The notes under the pieces are model-generated. The model saw only the letters and a program-made list of their open reading frames with translations. It was not told where the DNA came from and did not search any database. Made by a program: the position numbers and the translations under genes. A stretch of 35,707 nt of DNA from Chitinophaga pinensis (GTDB lineage Bacteria > Bacteroidota > Bacteroidia > UKL13-3). Numbering within the stretch: the stretch's first letter is position 1; every line of letters starts with the position of its first letter. The DNA lies in NCBI GenBank assembly GCA_945873755.1, contig CAMCEM010000012.1, forward strand, positions 1-35,707, in the 5' to 3' direction. This document shows, piece after piece, positions 17,077 to 25,222 of the stretch.

Positions 17077-17829
17077 ATGGCAGTAGCTAAAGAAGTAAGC
17101 ATTGAACAAAAATTAAAAGCTTTATACAAGCTTCAAATTATCGATTCGCAAATAAGTAAATTACAAATGGTAAGAGGTGAATTACCAAACGAAGTTGCTG
17201 ATTTGGAAGATGATATAGTTGGTATGGAAACTCGTTTAGCTAATATGGCAAACGATATAAAAACAATTGAAGAAAGCATTAGTCAAAATAAAACACGTAT
17301 AATAGATGCAAAAGCACTTGCAAAAAAATACGAAAAACAGCTAGAAGGAGTTAAAAACAACCGTGAGTACGATGCTTTGAATAAAGAAATTGAAATTCAA
17401 GGATTGGAGCAACAAGCAGCTGATAAAAGAATTAAAAATTTTAACTTTGATGCTGAGCAAAAGAAAGCAAATATTGCTGCTTTAGATACTGAATTAATTG
17501 GCCGTAAGCAAGATTTAAAAACTAAAAAAGGCGAATTAGAAAGCATTATAGCCGATACTGAAAAAGAAGAAGCTATATTAAATGTTGACCGTGAAAAAGC
17601 AGTGGTAGTAGCTGACGACAGGTTAGTAGCATCGTACGATAGAATTAGAAAAAGCATGAAAAACGGAATTGGTGTAGCAATAATTATGCGCGAAAGTTGT
17701 GGTGGTTGTTTTGCAGGTATTCCGCCTCAACGCCAAGCCGATATTAAATTACGTAAAAAAATAATTGTTTGCGAACATTGTGGTCGTGTATTGGTTGACC
17801 CTGAGTTAGCTGATGAAGTATCTTTATAA
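17077..17829 (+). CDS. Coiled-coil protein with C-terminal C4 zinc ribbon
   Basis: A 250-residue protein with a long helical hairpin (about 10-185, rich in Glu/Lys/Ala heptads). A four-cysteine zinc ribbon follows (CGGCFAGIPPQ then CEHCGRVL). This is the CT398/YbgI-associated family once called DUF164, thought to bind nucleic acid or to act as an adaptor; its function is not settled. It is co-transcribed with the Nif3-like gene six bases upstream and ends in a strong terminator. Confidence 0.92.
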   Translation: MAVAKEVSIEQKLKALYKLQIIDSQISKLQMVRGELPNEVADLEDDIVGMETRLANMANDIKTIEESISQNKTRIIDAKALAKKYEKQLEGVKNNREYDALNKEIEIQGLEQQAADKRIKNFNFDAEQKKANIAALDTELIGRKQDLKTKKGELESIIADTEKEEAILNVDREKAVVVADDRLVASYDRIRKSMKNGIGVAIIMRESCGGCFAGIPPQRQADIKLRKKIIVCEHCGRVLVDPELADEVSL

Positions 17830-17849
17830 TATTCAAAAAAAATAAATTC

Positions 17850-17881
17850 AAAAGCCATTCGAAATTCGGATGGCTTTTTTT
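17850..17881 (+). terminator. Terminator of the Nif3 / zinc-ribbon operon
   Basis: AAAGCCATTCG (17851-17861) pairs with CGGATGGCTTT (17867-17877), one T-G wobble, AAATT loop, followed by Ts. Its left arm shares AAAGCCATTCGA with the metK terminator. Confidence 0.85.
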
Positions 17882-18060
17882 GTGGGCATAAGCTCGGTGT
17901 TAGTTTGTAATCTAAATCAACCGAAAAGTGGTTTGTTGTATAAACTAAACAATGTCAAATTATTATAACATATAGTAAAAATAGAAAAAACGTTTTTTTT
18001 GCTTTTTTACCACCAATTTGGGTGAAAATGATATGTTTGTTAAACATTAATACTTTTTGT

Positions 18061-18792
18061 ATGAAAAAATATTTAGCAAGTTTTTTATTAATTTTAGTAG
18101 GTGTATGGCAAACAATAACTGCACAAAATATAAGTAAAAGTAAGTTTAAACACCAATTTGATATTGGTTTAAACAATGGATTTTTTTTTGGTAATAGTTC
18201 TGGTTTTAATGGATTAGGTTCAGTAGCTTTTCCTCAAGTAGATTTTTCAAATGATATTTGGCGAAAAAACAAGGAGGGGGAAGAATATAAAATTTTAAAT
18301 ATACTATTTGATTATAAACTGATTTTTAATGAAAAACATTACTTTAAAATTGCCAAAAATACTTTTAGTTCTTCTCCTAATATTTATTTTAAAGATGAAG
18401 GTACTATTGGTTTTCATGCAGATATATATTCGCTTGGGTATGGATATAATATATTAAATAAAAAAATAAATTTTACAATTTTTGGTCAAATATGTAACCG
18501 CAAAGGTGTTGAAGCTGCTTATATTAATGTTGATGGATTACAAGGTTATTTGCCAAGTACTTTAGATTATAACTCCATTGGCATTGCAACAGGATCAGAT
18601 TTATCTTACTTTTTTACTAAAAATTTTGCAATAGGCACCGATTTTTATTTTTATTACTTTCCAATAGAAACTAATAAAATTGGTGTTAAAGGTTATCCAA
18701 ATATTGACCCTGTAATATTCAAAAATTATAAGCCTATTGACTATTTTATGTTTATTAGCTTAAAATTAGCGTATAAGTTTGGTTTTAATTAA
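18061..18792 (+). CDS. Hypothetical secreted or outer-membrane beta-barrel protein
   Basis: A 243-residue protein with a clear signal peptide (MKKYLASFLLILVGVWQTITAQN) and then alternating hydrophobic/aromatic strands of a small outer-membrane barrel (HQFDIGLNNGFFFGNSSGF, NFTIFGQI, FAIGTDFYFYYFP, and the ending SLKLAYKFGFN). I do not recognise a family. The frame opens at 18022, but the Met at 18061 gives a proper signal peptide and is preferred. It stands alone and converges on the hydrolase gene downstream. Confidence 0.7.
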   Translation: MKKYLASFLLILVGVWQTITAQNISKSKFKHQFDIGLNNGFFFGNSSGFNGLGSVAFPQVDFSNDIWRKNKEGEEYKILNILFDYKLIFNEKHYFKIAKNTFSSSPNIYFKDEGTIGFHADIYSLGYGYNILNKKINFTIFGQICNRKGVEAAYINVDGLQGYLPSTLDYNSIGIATGSDLSYFFTKNFAIGTDFYFYYFPIETNKIGVKGYPNIDPVIFKNYKPIDYFMFISLKLAYKFGFN

Positions 18793-18855
18793 TTGGATAT
18801 ATAAGCTTTTAAATCGAAAGCCTCAGAAATTAGCTTTAATTCACTTTTAAAACAT

Positions 18856-18973
18856 CCCCCTAGCCCCCTTCTCCACTCCACCTGCCAACACTCAAGGGGG
18901 AATTGGTAACAACACCTTTTTAATCTGGTAGCTTACAACTAAAAACTATCAACTGACAACTGTCAACCAGCAA
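18856..18973. repeat. GC-rich REP-like palindrome and CAACT-type repeats
   Basis: In this AT-rich window the stretch from 18856 stands out: CCCCCTAGCCCCCTT (18856-18870) faces AAGGGGG (18894-18900), a 7-bp stem CCCCCTT/AAGGGGG across 23 bases. It is followed at about 18930-18975 by repeated words of the CAACT type (ATCAACTGACAACTGTCAAC). It lies between two convergent genes. The palindrome could also terminate transcription from either side, but it lacks a T-run. Confidence 0.6.
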
Positions 18974-20491
18974 CTAATTTACCTTCTCAAAATCGTAAGT
19001 TAAGTAATCAATAAAATCAGCTACTTTTATGGTAATGCCTTTAACTTGGTTGTTTTCTATTTTAATAGGTAACACCTCCACACCGCAGGTTACATCGCTG
19101 TAAGTGCATAAAAATTTGTCGTTTCCTAAATATTCTAATTTACCAATATTATTTGGGTGGTGACTAAAATGTAAAGTCATTTTACCTTTTATTAATCTAA
19201 TTTCTGCATCGCCATAAAAGCTATTTTTATAATTGCCAACAAAGTTTTGTAAATCTATAGTTGGTTTATTTTTAAGTAAAACCACTTTGCTTAAACTGTC
19301 TAACTCTGCTTGTTCTGCCGCGCGACCAGCTTTACCTCCATCAAAATATTTTTCGCTTAAATTACGGTAAGGCACATTTAAATATGCTTCTAACACTTGT
19401 TTTACCAAAGCATCGTAAAGCGAGTTGGCATCGGTATTGGTATAAACCAACACACCTAAGTTTTCTTCTGGAATAAATTCGGTTTTGGTTACAAATCCGT
19501 TGGCTCCACCGCTGTGTTCCCAAACCCTGCGGCCTTCGTAATCGTAACTTTGCCAGCCTAATCCATAATTGCTAAAATGTTTGGTTTTAAATAGTTTTGA
19601 ATTCACATCATTGCTAATCATATTTGATTTACGAGTTTCAGCCAATACAGAAAAAGGAACTATTCTTTTACCCTCAAATCTTCCACTGTCTAATTGAAAT
19701 AACAACCAATTGGCCATATCACGTGCGCAAGAGTTAATGCTAGCCGAAGGACCCATATTATCAATATTGGTGTATGGCATTTTTACAATTTTACCATTTA
19801 CCAAAGTGTGTGGAATACAGGCGTTTTCATCAGTCATTAATTCATTATAAGTGCTACTGGTGTGTTTCATTGCCAAAGGCTCAAAAAAGTGATATTTTAT
19901 ATAATCGTCCCAACTGGTATCGGTTACGTTTTTTATTAATTCGCCCGCAGTAATAAAGGCTGCGTTGCAATAACCATATTTGTACCTAAAGGGGTGAACT
20001 GGCTTGGTTAAAGCCAAATGTTCAATAATTTCTTTGCGGGTAAGGTTACTTCCCCAATTTAAAAAATCACCTTGAAAAGTTTGTAAACCAATGCGATGGC
20101 AAAGCAAATCGCGCACTGTACATAACGATGTAGAAGTTTCGTCATATAACTTAAAATCGGGCATGTATTTGGTTACTTTTTCATCGAGCAACAATCGTTT
20201 CTGATAATTTAATAAGGCAATGGAAGTTCCAGTAAATGCTTTGCTATTAGATGCAATTTGAAACAAAGAATACTCATCAACCTTAGCCGATTTTCCATCT
20301 TGTTTTACGCCATAACCTTTACTTACTACTATTTTCCCATCTTTAACAATACTTATAGCCAAACCGGGCACTTGCCAACGCGCCATTTCGCGATTAATAT
20401 AAGCATCTAACGAGTCTTTTATAAAAGTAGGCTGAGCAATTAAAGAACAAGAAATGATTAATAATAAAGTAGTGAGTTTTAGTTTATGCAT
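18974..20491 (-). CDS. Serine hydrolase of the class C beta-lactamase / penicillin-binding fold
   Basis: A secreted hydrolase with the serine beta-lactamase fold. Signal peptide 1-20 (ending SLIAQ); nucleophile motif S81-N-S-K84; Y174-C-N176; and a WEHSGGANGF motif in the place of KTG near residue 330. A C-terminal domain of about 110 residues resembles the DUF3471-type extension often found in this group. 505 residues. Such proteins are usually esterases or D-amino peptidases, and beta-lactam resistance should not be assumed. It is transcribed alone, with a tandem repeat just before its start. Confidence 0.9.
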   Translation of the reverse strand: MHKLKLTTLLLIISCSLIAQPTFIKDSLDAYINREMARWQVPGLAISIVKDGKIVVSKGYGVKQDGKSAKVDEYSLFQIASNSKAFTGTSIALLNYQKRLLLDEKVTKYMPDFKLYDETSTSLCTVRDLLCHRIGLQTFQGDFLNWGSNLTRKEIIEHLALTKPVHPFRYKYGYCNAAFITAGELIKNVTDTSWDDYIKYHFFEPLAMKHTSSTYNELMTDENACIPHTLVNGKIVKMPYTNIDNMGPSASINSCARDMANWLLFQLDSGRFEGKRIVPFSVLAETRKSNMISNDVNSKLFKTKHFSNYGLGWQSYDYEGRRVWEHSGGANGFVTKTEFIPEENLGVLVYTNTDANSLYDALVKQVLEAYLNVPYRNLSEKYFDGGKAGRAAEQAELDSLSKVVLLKNKPTIDLQNFVGNYKNSFYGDAEIRLIKGKMTLHFSHHPNNIGKLEYLGNDKFLCTYSDVTCGVEVLPIKIENNQVKGITIKVADFIDYLTYDFEKVN

Positions 20492-20500
20492 GTTTTTTTG

Positions 20501-20575
20501 AGTGTTTAAGTTTAAAGTGTTTAAGTTTAAAGTGTTTAAGTTTAAAGTGTTTAAGTATAAAGTGTTTAAGCGCTT
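20501..20575. repeat. 15-bp tandem repeat, five units
   Basis: The unit AGTGTTTAAGTTTAA is repeated without gaps at 20501, 20516, 20531, 20546 (one change, TATAA) and 20561 (first ten bases, then CGCTT). It starts ten bases upstream of the hydrolase ATG and so lies in its leader or promoter region. The gap 20492-20845 (354 bases) also holds the terminator at 20680 and repeat copy B. No gene is visible there. Confidence 0.9.
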
Positions 20576-20679
20576 AACTGTTTAATTCTTTAATTTGATT
20601 GGTTTTGTTATTCGTTTAAATTATCTGAAATCTAAAATTAGCAACCAAAAATAATATTATTAGGCAATTATAAAAACAA

Positions 20680-20711
20680 AACCCTTAAAAAGCTTACGCT
20701 AATTAAGGGTT
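20680..20711 (-). terminator. Hairpin terminator downstream of the coiled-coil gene
   Basis: AACCCTTAA (20680-20688) pairs with TTAAGGGTT (20703-20711), with an inner AGC/GCT pair around TTAC. On the minus strand it runs into TTTTGTTTTTA. It lies about 135 bases past the 20846-21229 gene and upstream of the hydrolase gene. Confidence 0.6.
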
Positions 20712-20740
20712 AGTTGAGTGATGTTGTATTAAATTGAGGT

Positions 20741-20848
20741 TATACCGCTTTGGTGAATAGTATAAACCAAAATATTTTATGGCGGCATAATACCATCTAA
20801 GATTTACACCAAACGCACTGGTCTAATTTGTAAATCAAAATGGTATTA
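20741..20848. repeat. Dispersed ~107-bp structured repeat, copy B
   Basis: Second copy of the element at 1551-1657 (ungapped over 20741-20840). Its internal palindrome is stronger: TAATACCAT (20788-20796) pairs with ATGGTATTA (20840-20848), and GATTTACA (20801-20808) with TGTAAATC (20829-20836). At the inner stem it has A20808-T20822 where copy A has G1618-C1632. The right end overlaps the stop codon of the 20846-21229 gene. Confidence 0.65.
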
Positions 20849-21229
20849 CATCCATTTGGATAAAAAGCCTAATAACTCTTTGCGAAGTGAAGCAAATAGT
20901 TCTTCAAAACGTTCCATTTTATCACGTTCAGGAGTATGGTCTTCCATAGTTCTATGGTCGCTAGCTATCGGATTTTTACTAATAGAAGCTTCAATATTTG
21001 TAGTATGTTGGTTAATATCGTGTTTTAAAATATCAATTTGTTCGTTTTGAATTTTAAATTGATTTTGAAAATGTTCAATCATTACCAAAGCATCTTTCGA
21101 ACTGTTTTTGGCAGCAATCTCATCTAAACGAGATTGCATTACAGTTAAATCATCTTTATAAAAAGAAAGTTTATTTAACCATTCTTTGTGTTCTGCATGT
21201 AATTCTGATAAATGTTTTTGTGTGTTCAT
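20846..21229 (-). CDS. Hypothetical small coiled-coil protein
   Basis: A 127-residue hydrophilic protein with no signal peptide or membrane segment. Two helical stretches with heptad character (about 5-75 and 95-125) are separated by a polar linker (NPIASDHRTMEDHTPERD). I do not recognise a family. Its TAA stop lies inside the right end of repeat copy B, so the last codon or codons may have been set by the insertion of that element. Codon use looks like its neighbours. It is probably expressed, but the function is unknown. Confidence 0.6.
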   Translation of the reverse strand: MNTQKHLSELHAEHKEWLNKLSFYKDDLTVMQSRLDEIAAKNSSKDALVMIEHFQNQFKIQNEQIDILKHDINQHTTNIEASISKNPIASDHRTMEDHTPERDKMERFEELFASLRKELLGFLSKWM

Positions 21230-21322
21230 TTTTGTATTTATTATTTTAATACTACAAATGAACTACTTAATCAATTTGAAAATACTGAACTTGGTCAGCA
21301 TTAATAATGATTTCATAAGGCA

Positions 21323-22171
21323 TTATTTAATAACAATTTCTCGTCTTTTAATCATTTTACCATCAATATATATTTTTAAATAATATTTACCATTTTCTAA
21401 ATCATCGTTGGTAAATTCAATATGTTTACTATTGTTTCCAATTGCCAAGGTGTCGCCTGCTATGCATTGTTTCACTATGTCATTATTTTTATCGCAAAGC
21501 ACTACTTTTAAAACTTGCGGATAACTTAGGGTAAAGTTCAATGTAGAAGAGAATCTAAATCTTGAATTAGGAGTTGACTTATTTGTAAATTTTTTCAATA
21601 ATTTTTCGTAATTCAAGTTTTTGGCAGCAGCCACATATGCCAACATTTCTTTATCTTGCGGGCTACTTATTGTAAACTCTGGATCCATATTGTCGGTAAA
21701 AGTCCACATAGCATTTTGGGTATTGTTATTGTTATAATAAGCTTTGGTATCGAGCCACTCCGCAAATTTTTTAGCTTCAGTGATTCCAAAACTACCTGCT
21801 GTAAATTCCAAATCTTGTCTTGGGCCAGCATCTTCTTTTTGAGCGCAAACAGCAGTTATTTTATTTGTTTTAATTTGATTTGGTGACAGCTCTATGTTTT
21901 GGCGTTTTACTACTATGAGGTTTTGAACACCTGAATCAGCTGGAATAAACATACGACCCGCTTCAATTATAACAATTATATTAGTATTTTTTAAGTTCAC
22001 CATACGCACACTTAAGCACTCACCTGTGTGACCCGAGGTTGATTTTACCTTAATGGTAATCATTTTGTTTTTAAGTGCTTCTGAAATAGAAATTGATTTG
22101 CTAAATGCTGTTTTATTGAATAAGGTAAAATTTAATAAAACCAAGGAGATAATAATGAGTATATTTTTCAT
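21323..22171 (-). CDS. Hypothetical secreted protein, divergent from the alpha-amylase
   Basis: I do not recognise this family. With the Met at 22171 it has 282 residues and a signal peptide (MKNILIIISLVLLNFTLFNKTAFS). The open frame runs up to 22297 but would then overlap the amylase start, so the shorter form is chosen. A beta-rich domain follows (about 30-120: VKSTSGHTGECLSVRMVNL and VIIEAGRMFIPADSGVQNLIV, then VCAQKEDAGPRQDLEF). Next comes a helical part (TEAKKFAEWLD ... AMWTFTDNM ... EMLAYVAAAK) and a C-terminal beta domain of about 75 residues (FRFSSTLNFTLSYPQ to the end) that looks like an Ig-type or surface-attachment fold. An 85-base divergent gap separates it from the amylase. No enzyme motif was seen. 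Confidence 0.7.
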   Translation of the reverse strand: MKNILIIISLVLLNFTLFNKTAFSKSISISEALKNKMITIKVKSTSGHTGECLSVRMVNLKNTNIIVIIEAGRMFIPADSGVQNLIVVKRQNIELSPNQIKTNKITAVCAQKEDAGPRQDLEFTAGSFGITEAKKFAEWLDTKAYYNNNNTQNAMWTFTDNMDPEFTISSPQDKEMLAYVAAAKNLNYEKLLKKFTNKSTPNSRFRFSSTLNFTLSYPQVLKVVLCDKNNDIVKQCIAGDTLAIGNNSKHIEFTNDDLENGKYYLKIYIDGKMIKRREIVIK

Positions 22172-22256
22172 ATTTCGTTTTATTGATTGGTTATAAAACG
22201 AAGTATCATCAAAATTATTATACATTTTAAAATTATATTCGCTCAAAAAATGCATT

Positions 22257-24104
22257 ATGAAAAAAATATTATTTCTGATTTTAACTTTTACATCCATTCA
22301 AATTTCTGCTCAAAATTATAAACCACTTGAAAGAGTTGACCCTCCGTTTTGGTGGAATAATTTAAACAATAAAGAGTTACAATTAATGTTATTTGGTAAA
22401 AATATTGCGGCTAGCATTGTAAAAATAAATACTATTGGTGTTAAACTTTTAAGAGTTGAAAAAGTAGAAAATAATGATTATATATTTGCATACATTACTC
22501 TTCAAAATTTTAAAGGAAATACCTTTAAAATTGAGTTTAGTAAAGGAATCGAAAAATTTAATTATACCTATAAATTAGAAAACTTAACCAAAGATATTGA
22601 CAATATTACTCAAGCCGATTTTATTTACATGGCTATGCCCGACAGGTTTGCCAATGGCGATACTGCAAACGATGTAATAGCTGGAATGCGCGAAAGTGTA
22701 TGTGATAGAAACGATTTAAATGGCCGCCATGGAGGCGACTTAAAAGGGGTAATGCAGCACTTGGATTACCTAAAAGATTTAGGAATAACCTCGCTTTGGT
22801 TAAATCCAGCTTTAATAAATGATCAACCTAAATACAGTTACCATGGTTATGCATTAACTGATCATTATTTAATTGATCCAAGATTTGGAACCAATGCTGA
22901 TTATCAAAAATTAGGTACCGAACTTAAAAAACGGAATATGAAACTGATTATGGATTTAGTTCCTAATCATATTGGCGATAAACATTGGATGTTTTTAAAC
23001 ATGCCTGAAAAAAGTTTTGTAAACCAATGGCCCGAATTTACCCGAACCAATTACCGTGCACCTGTTCATTTTGATCCTTATGCGAGTAAATCCGAAAAAA
23101 AATTAATGACCGATGGCTGGTTTGACACACAAATGCCAGATGTAAATGAACACAACCCAAGAGTTGCCACTTACTTAATGCAAAGCTATTTATGGTGGAT
23201 TAATTTTGCAGGAATTGATGGTTTTAGAATTGATACTTACAGCTATAACGATGTGGAGTTTATGAATAAATGCATGGCTTATATCAAAAAAGATTACCCA
23301 AACTTTTGGAGCAGTGGTGAAATTTGGGAGCGAGGTGTATTGAGCAATGCTTATTTTGTAAATAAAAGTAATTATGCCAAAGCACCTCAAAGCAACTTAA
23401 CCAGTGCCATTGATTTTAATTTGCATTGGGCAATGAATGAAGCGTTGCTAGATACACCTGAATGGGATAAAGGTTTGGCTAAAATATACCAAACTTTAGC
23501 GCAAGATGGTCTTTACGATAACCCTAGTTTAAACTTAACATTTTTAGATAACCACGATTTGAACCGTTTTTATACTATTATGAAAAATGATTTGAAAAAG
23601 TATAAAATGGGAATTGGTTTACTACTAACCATGCGTGGAGTTCCAAGCATTTATTATGGAACTGAAATATTGGTTAAAAATCCACAATTGCCTCGTAAAA
23701 GCGATGGAGAAGTGCGTATGGATTTTGTTGGTGCTTGGCCACAAGATAAATTTAATAAGTTTACTGTTGAAGGAAGAACCGAAGAAGAAAATGAAGCATT
23801 TAATTACCTTAAAAAATTAGCCAATTGGCGAAAAAAAAACGAAGCAATTACAAAAGGAAAAACTACTCATTTTGCAGTAGACAATGGCGTTTATGTTTAT
23901 TTTAGATATACCGATAAAAAAACAGTAATGGTTATAATAAATCGCAATGCAAAAACACAAACTGTTACTTTTAAAAAGTATGATGAAATTTTAACCACAT
24001 TTACCAAAGCTAAGGATATTATAACGGATAATACCCTAAACTTAAGCGATAAAACCTTGCAAATAGAACCAGATACGATTAGGATTTTTGAATTAGCGGA
24101 ATAG
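22257..24104 (+). CDS. Periplasmic alpha-amylase family protein (GH13, SusA/neopullulanase-like)
   Basis: Hydrolyses alpha-glucans or malto-oligosaccharides after export. Signal peptide 1-19 (ending ISAQ), an N-terminal beta domain (about 20-115, ending in the VERVDPPFWW-type region that cyclomaltodextrinase/SusA-like enzymes share), then the barrel. The four GH13 regions are seen: DLVPNH (233-238), GFRID with nucleophile D326, GEIW with acid/base E355, and FLDNHD with D434. 615 residues is normal. No susC/susD pair or other glycan gene is nearby, so it is an isolated enzyme and not part of a visible utilisation locus. Substrate is inferred from family only. Confidence 0.94.
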   Translation: MKKILFLILTFTSIQISAQNYKPLERVDPPFWWNNLNNKELQLMLFGKNIAASIVKINTIGVKLLRVEKVENNDYIFAYITLQNFKGNTFKIEFSKGIEKFNYTYKLENLTKDIDNITQADFIYMAMPDRFANGDTANDVIAGMRESVCDRNDLNGRHGGDLKGVMQHLDYLKDLGITSLWLNPALINDQPKYSYHGYALTDHYLIDPRFGTNADYQKLGTELKKRNMKLIMDLVPNHIGDKHWMFLNMPEKSFVNQWPEFTRTNYRAPVHFDPYASKSEKKLMTDGWFDTQMPDVNEHNPRVATYLMQSYLWWINFAGIDGFRIDTYSYNDVEFMNKCMAYIKKDYPNFWSSGEIWERGVLSNAYFVNKSNYAKAPQSNLTSAIDFNLHWAMNEALLDTPEWDKGLAKIYQTLAQDGLYDNPSLNLTFLDNHDLNRFYTIMKNDLKKYKMGIGLLLTMRGVPSIYYGTEILVKNPQLPRKSDGEVRMDFVGAWPQDKFNKFTVEGRTEEENEAFNYLKKLANWRKKNEAITKGKTTHFAVDNGVYVYFRYTDKKTVMVIINRNAKTQTVTFKKYDEILTTFTKAKDIITDNTLNLSDKTLQIEPDTIRIFELAE

Positions 24105-24116
24105 TTTAAAGTTCTT

Positions 24117-24163
24117 TCACGCCTTGCGTGATTCAGTTCGAAGTTCTTAGTTCGAAGTTCTTA
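24117..24163. repeat. TCACGC hairpin followed by 14-bp tandem repeat
   Basis: TCACGC (24117-24122) and GCGTGA (24126-24131) form a 6-bp hairpin around CTT. It is followed by two tandem copies of GTTCGAAGTTCTTA at 24136-24149 and 24150-24163. The same TCACGC/GCGTGA hairpin occurs at 30308-30323. It lies just after the amylase stop and is not a normal terminator, having no T-run. Confidence 0.7.
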
Positions 24164-24236
24164 GTTTATTTTAAAAAAAATCGAATATTGACCAACGAAT
24201 ATCGAACAGCGTTTAACGACCAACAATACTACCAAT

Positions 24237-24983
24237 TTGAAAAGAAAACGTGATAAAATCATATTAATATTAAGTCTCATTATTGGGCTTTTAATGTGTT
24301 ATTTTAACACCAAAGAAATATGGTCAAATCAATCCATTGATTGGGTTGAAAAAGCTCCTTTTCTTTGGCTTGGTTTAGGCATTTTAATTATATTGCTTAA
24401 CTTGGTTTTGTATTTTAAAACTGAATTGTATTTTTTCATTTCTTTATCTTTTTGGATTTGTTTATTAGCTAATGTGTTTTACGAAGCTGCAAACAAACCA
24501 ATTTGCTTTGAACGAGAACTTAAATATGGTTACAAAGCAAATTTTAATTTACCTAAAGATGGAAATACTTACCAAGTGTATTTGAAAAAATTGGAAAAAG
24601 TAATGCAAAATGATGGAATAGAAGAAATAGATAATGAAGAAGAAATGGCTAATGAAGAAGAAATGGCTAAAAAATTCCAAACTTATGATGATTTGTTTCC
24701 ACATACTACCAAAAGTGATTTTGCAGCAAAAGTAAATAAGGAAGCGTTGAATGAGTTTATAACAAACACCATCATAAACAATCATTTTTACATCCTCAAT
24801 TCAGGTGGGGTTTACAATTTGGAGAATGTGCTTAAACAAGCAAAATTTGTAAATAAAATCCCCACAATGCTCTTCAAAAATTGCAAATTTTATAGATACA
24901 AATTATTAAAAGTTACGCCACAAATGATAAATGATAGTGCCGGAATTGTAATGGTAAATTTGGGAGAAGTTAGTTTTGAATAA
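24237..24983 (+). CDS. Hypothetical small membrane protein
   Basis: I do not recognise this gene. It reads 248 residues from a TTG at 24237; no in-frame ATG lies between the previous stop (24189) and the first internal Met (residue 20). The TTG is preferred because it is followed by a positively charged KRKRDK and then a hydrophobic run, a normal membrane-protein start. Three membrane segments (about 8-25, 41-60, 64-85) are followed by a soluble C-terminal domain. An exact 18-bp tandem duplication (24633-24650 and 24651-24668) gives a doubled NEEEMA motif. It is probably a real but lineage-restricted gene. Confidence 0.6.
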   Translation: MKRKRDKIILILSLIIGLLMCYFNTKEIWSNQSIDWVEKAPFLWLGLGILIILLNLVLYFKTELYFFISLSFWICLLANVFYEAANKPICFERELKYGYKANFNLPKDGNTYQVYLKKLEKVMQNDGIEEIDNEEEMANEEEMAKKFQTYDDLFPHTTKSDFAAKVNKEALNEFITNTIINNHFYILNSGGVYNLENVLKQAKFVNKIPTMLFKNCKFYRYKLLKVTPQMINDSAGIVMVNLGEVSFE

Positions 24984-25222
24984 GTTTTTAAATAATGGAA
25001 TTTATGAAAACCGTTTGTGATTACTATGCAAAGTCGGAGTATTGACAACGGAATCAAAGTCAATTTAATAATATGTCACTTAGGATAGATTAAATAAATA
25101 GTTAACCTAGGAAACCTTCTTTAAAATATAAAGACATAAAAAACTATGAATTAGTATTACAAATGACTTTCTGCTTTCTTTACAATTTTTTTTATTGTAG
25201 CATATTTATAAATTGCGCACTC

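Noticed and set aside
18974..20491. Antibiotic-resistance beta-lactamase
   Set aside because: Only the general fold is supported; the C-terminal extension and HSG motif fit a broad esterase/peptidase group.
20501..20575. CRISPR array
   Set aside because: The units are contiguous with no spacers, and no cas genes are present.
22172..22297. Longer N-terminus for the 21323-22171 protein
   Set aside because: It would overlap the divergent amylase gene and hide a clear signal peptide at residue 43.
24130..24165. tRNA T-loop (GTTCGA words)
   Set aside because: The GTTCGA words belong to a 14-bp tandem repeat and no cloverleaf can be drawn.
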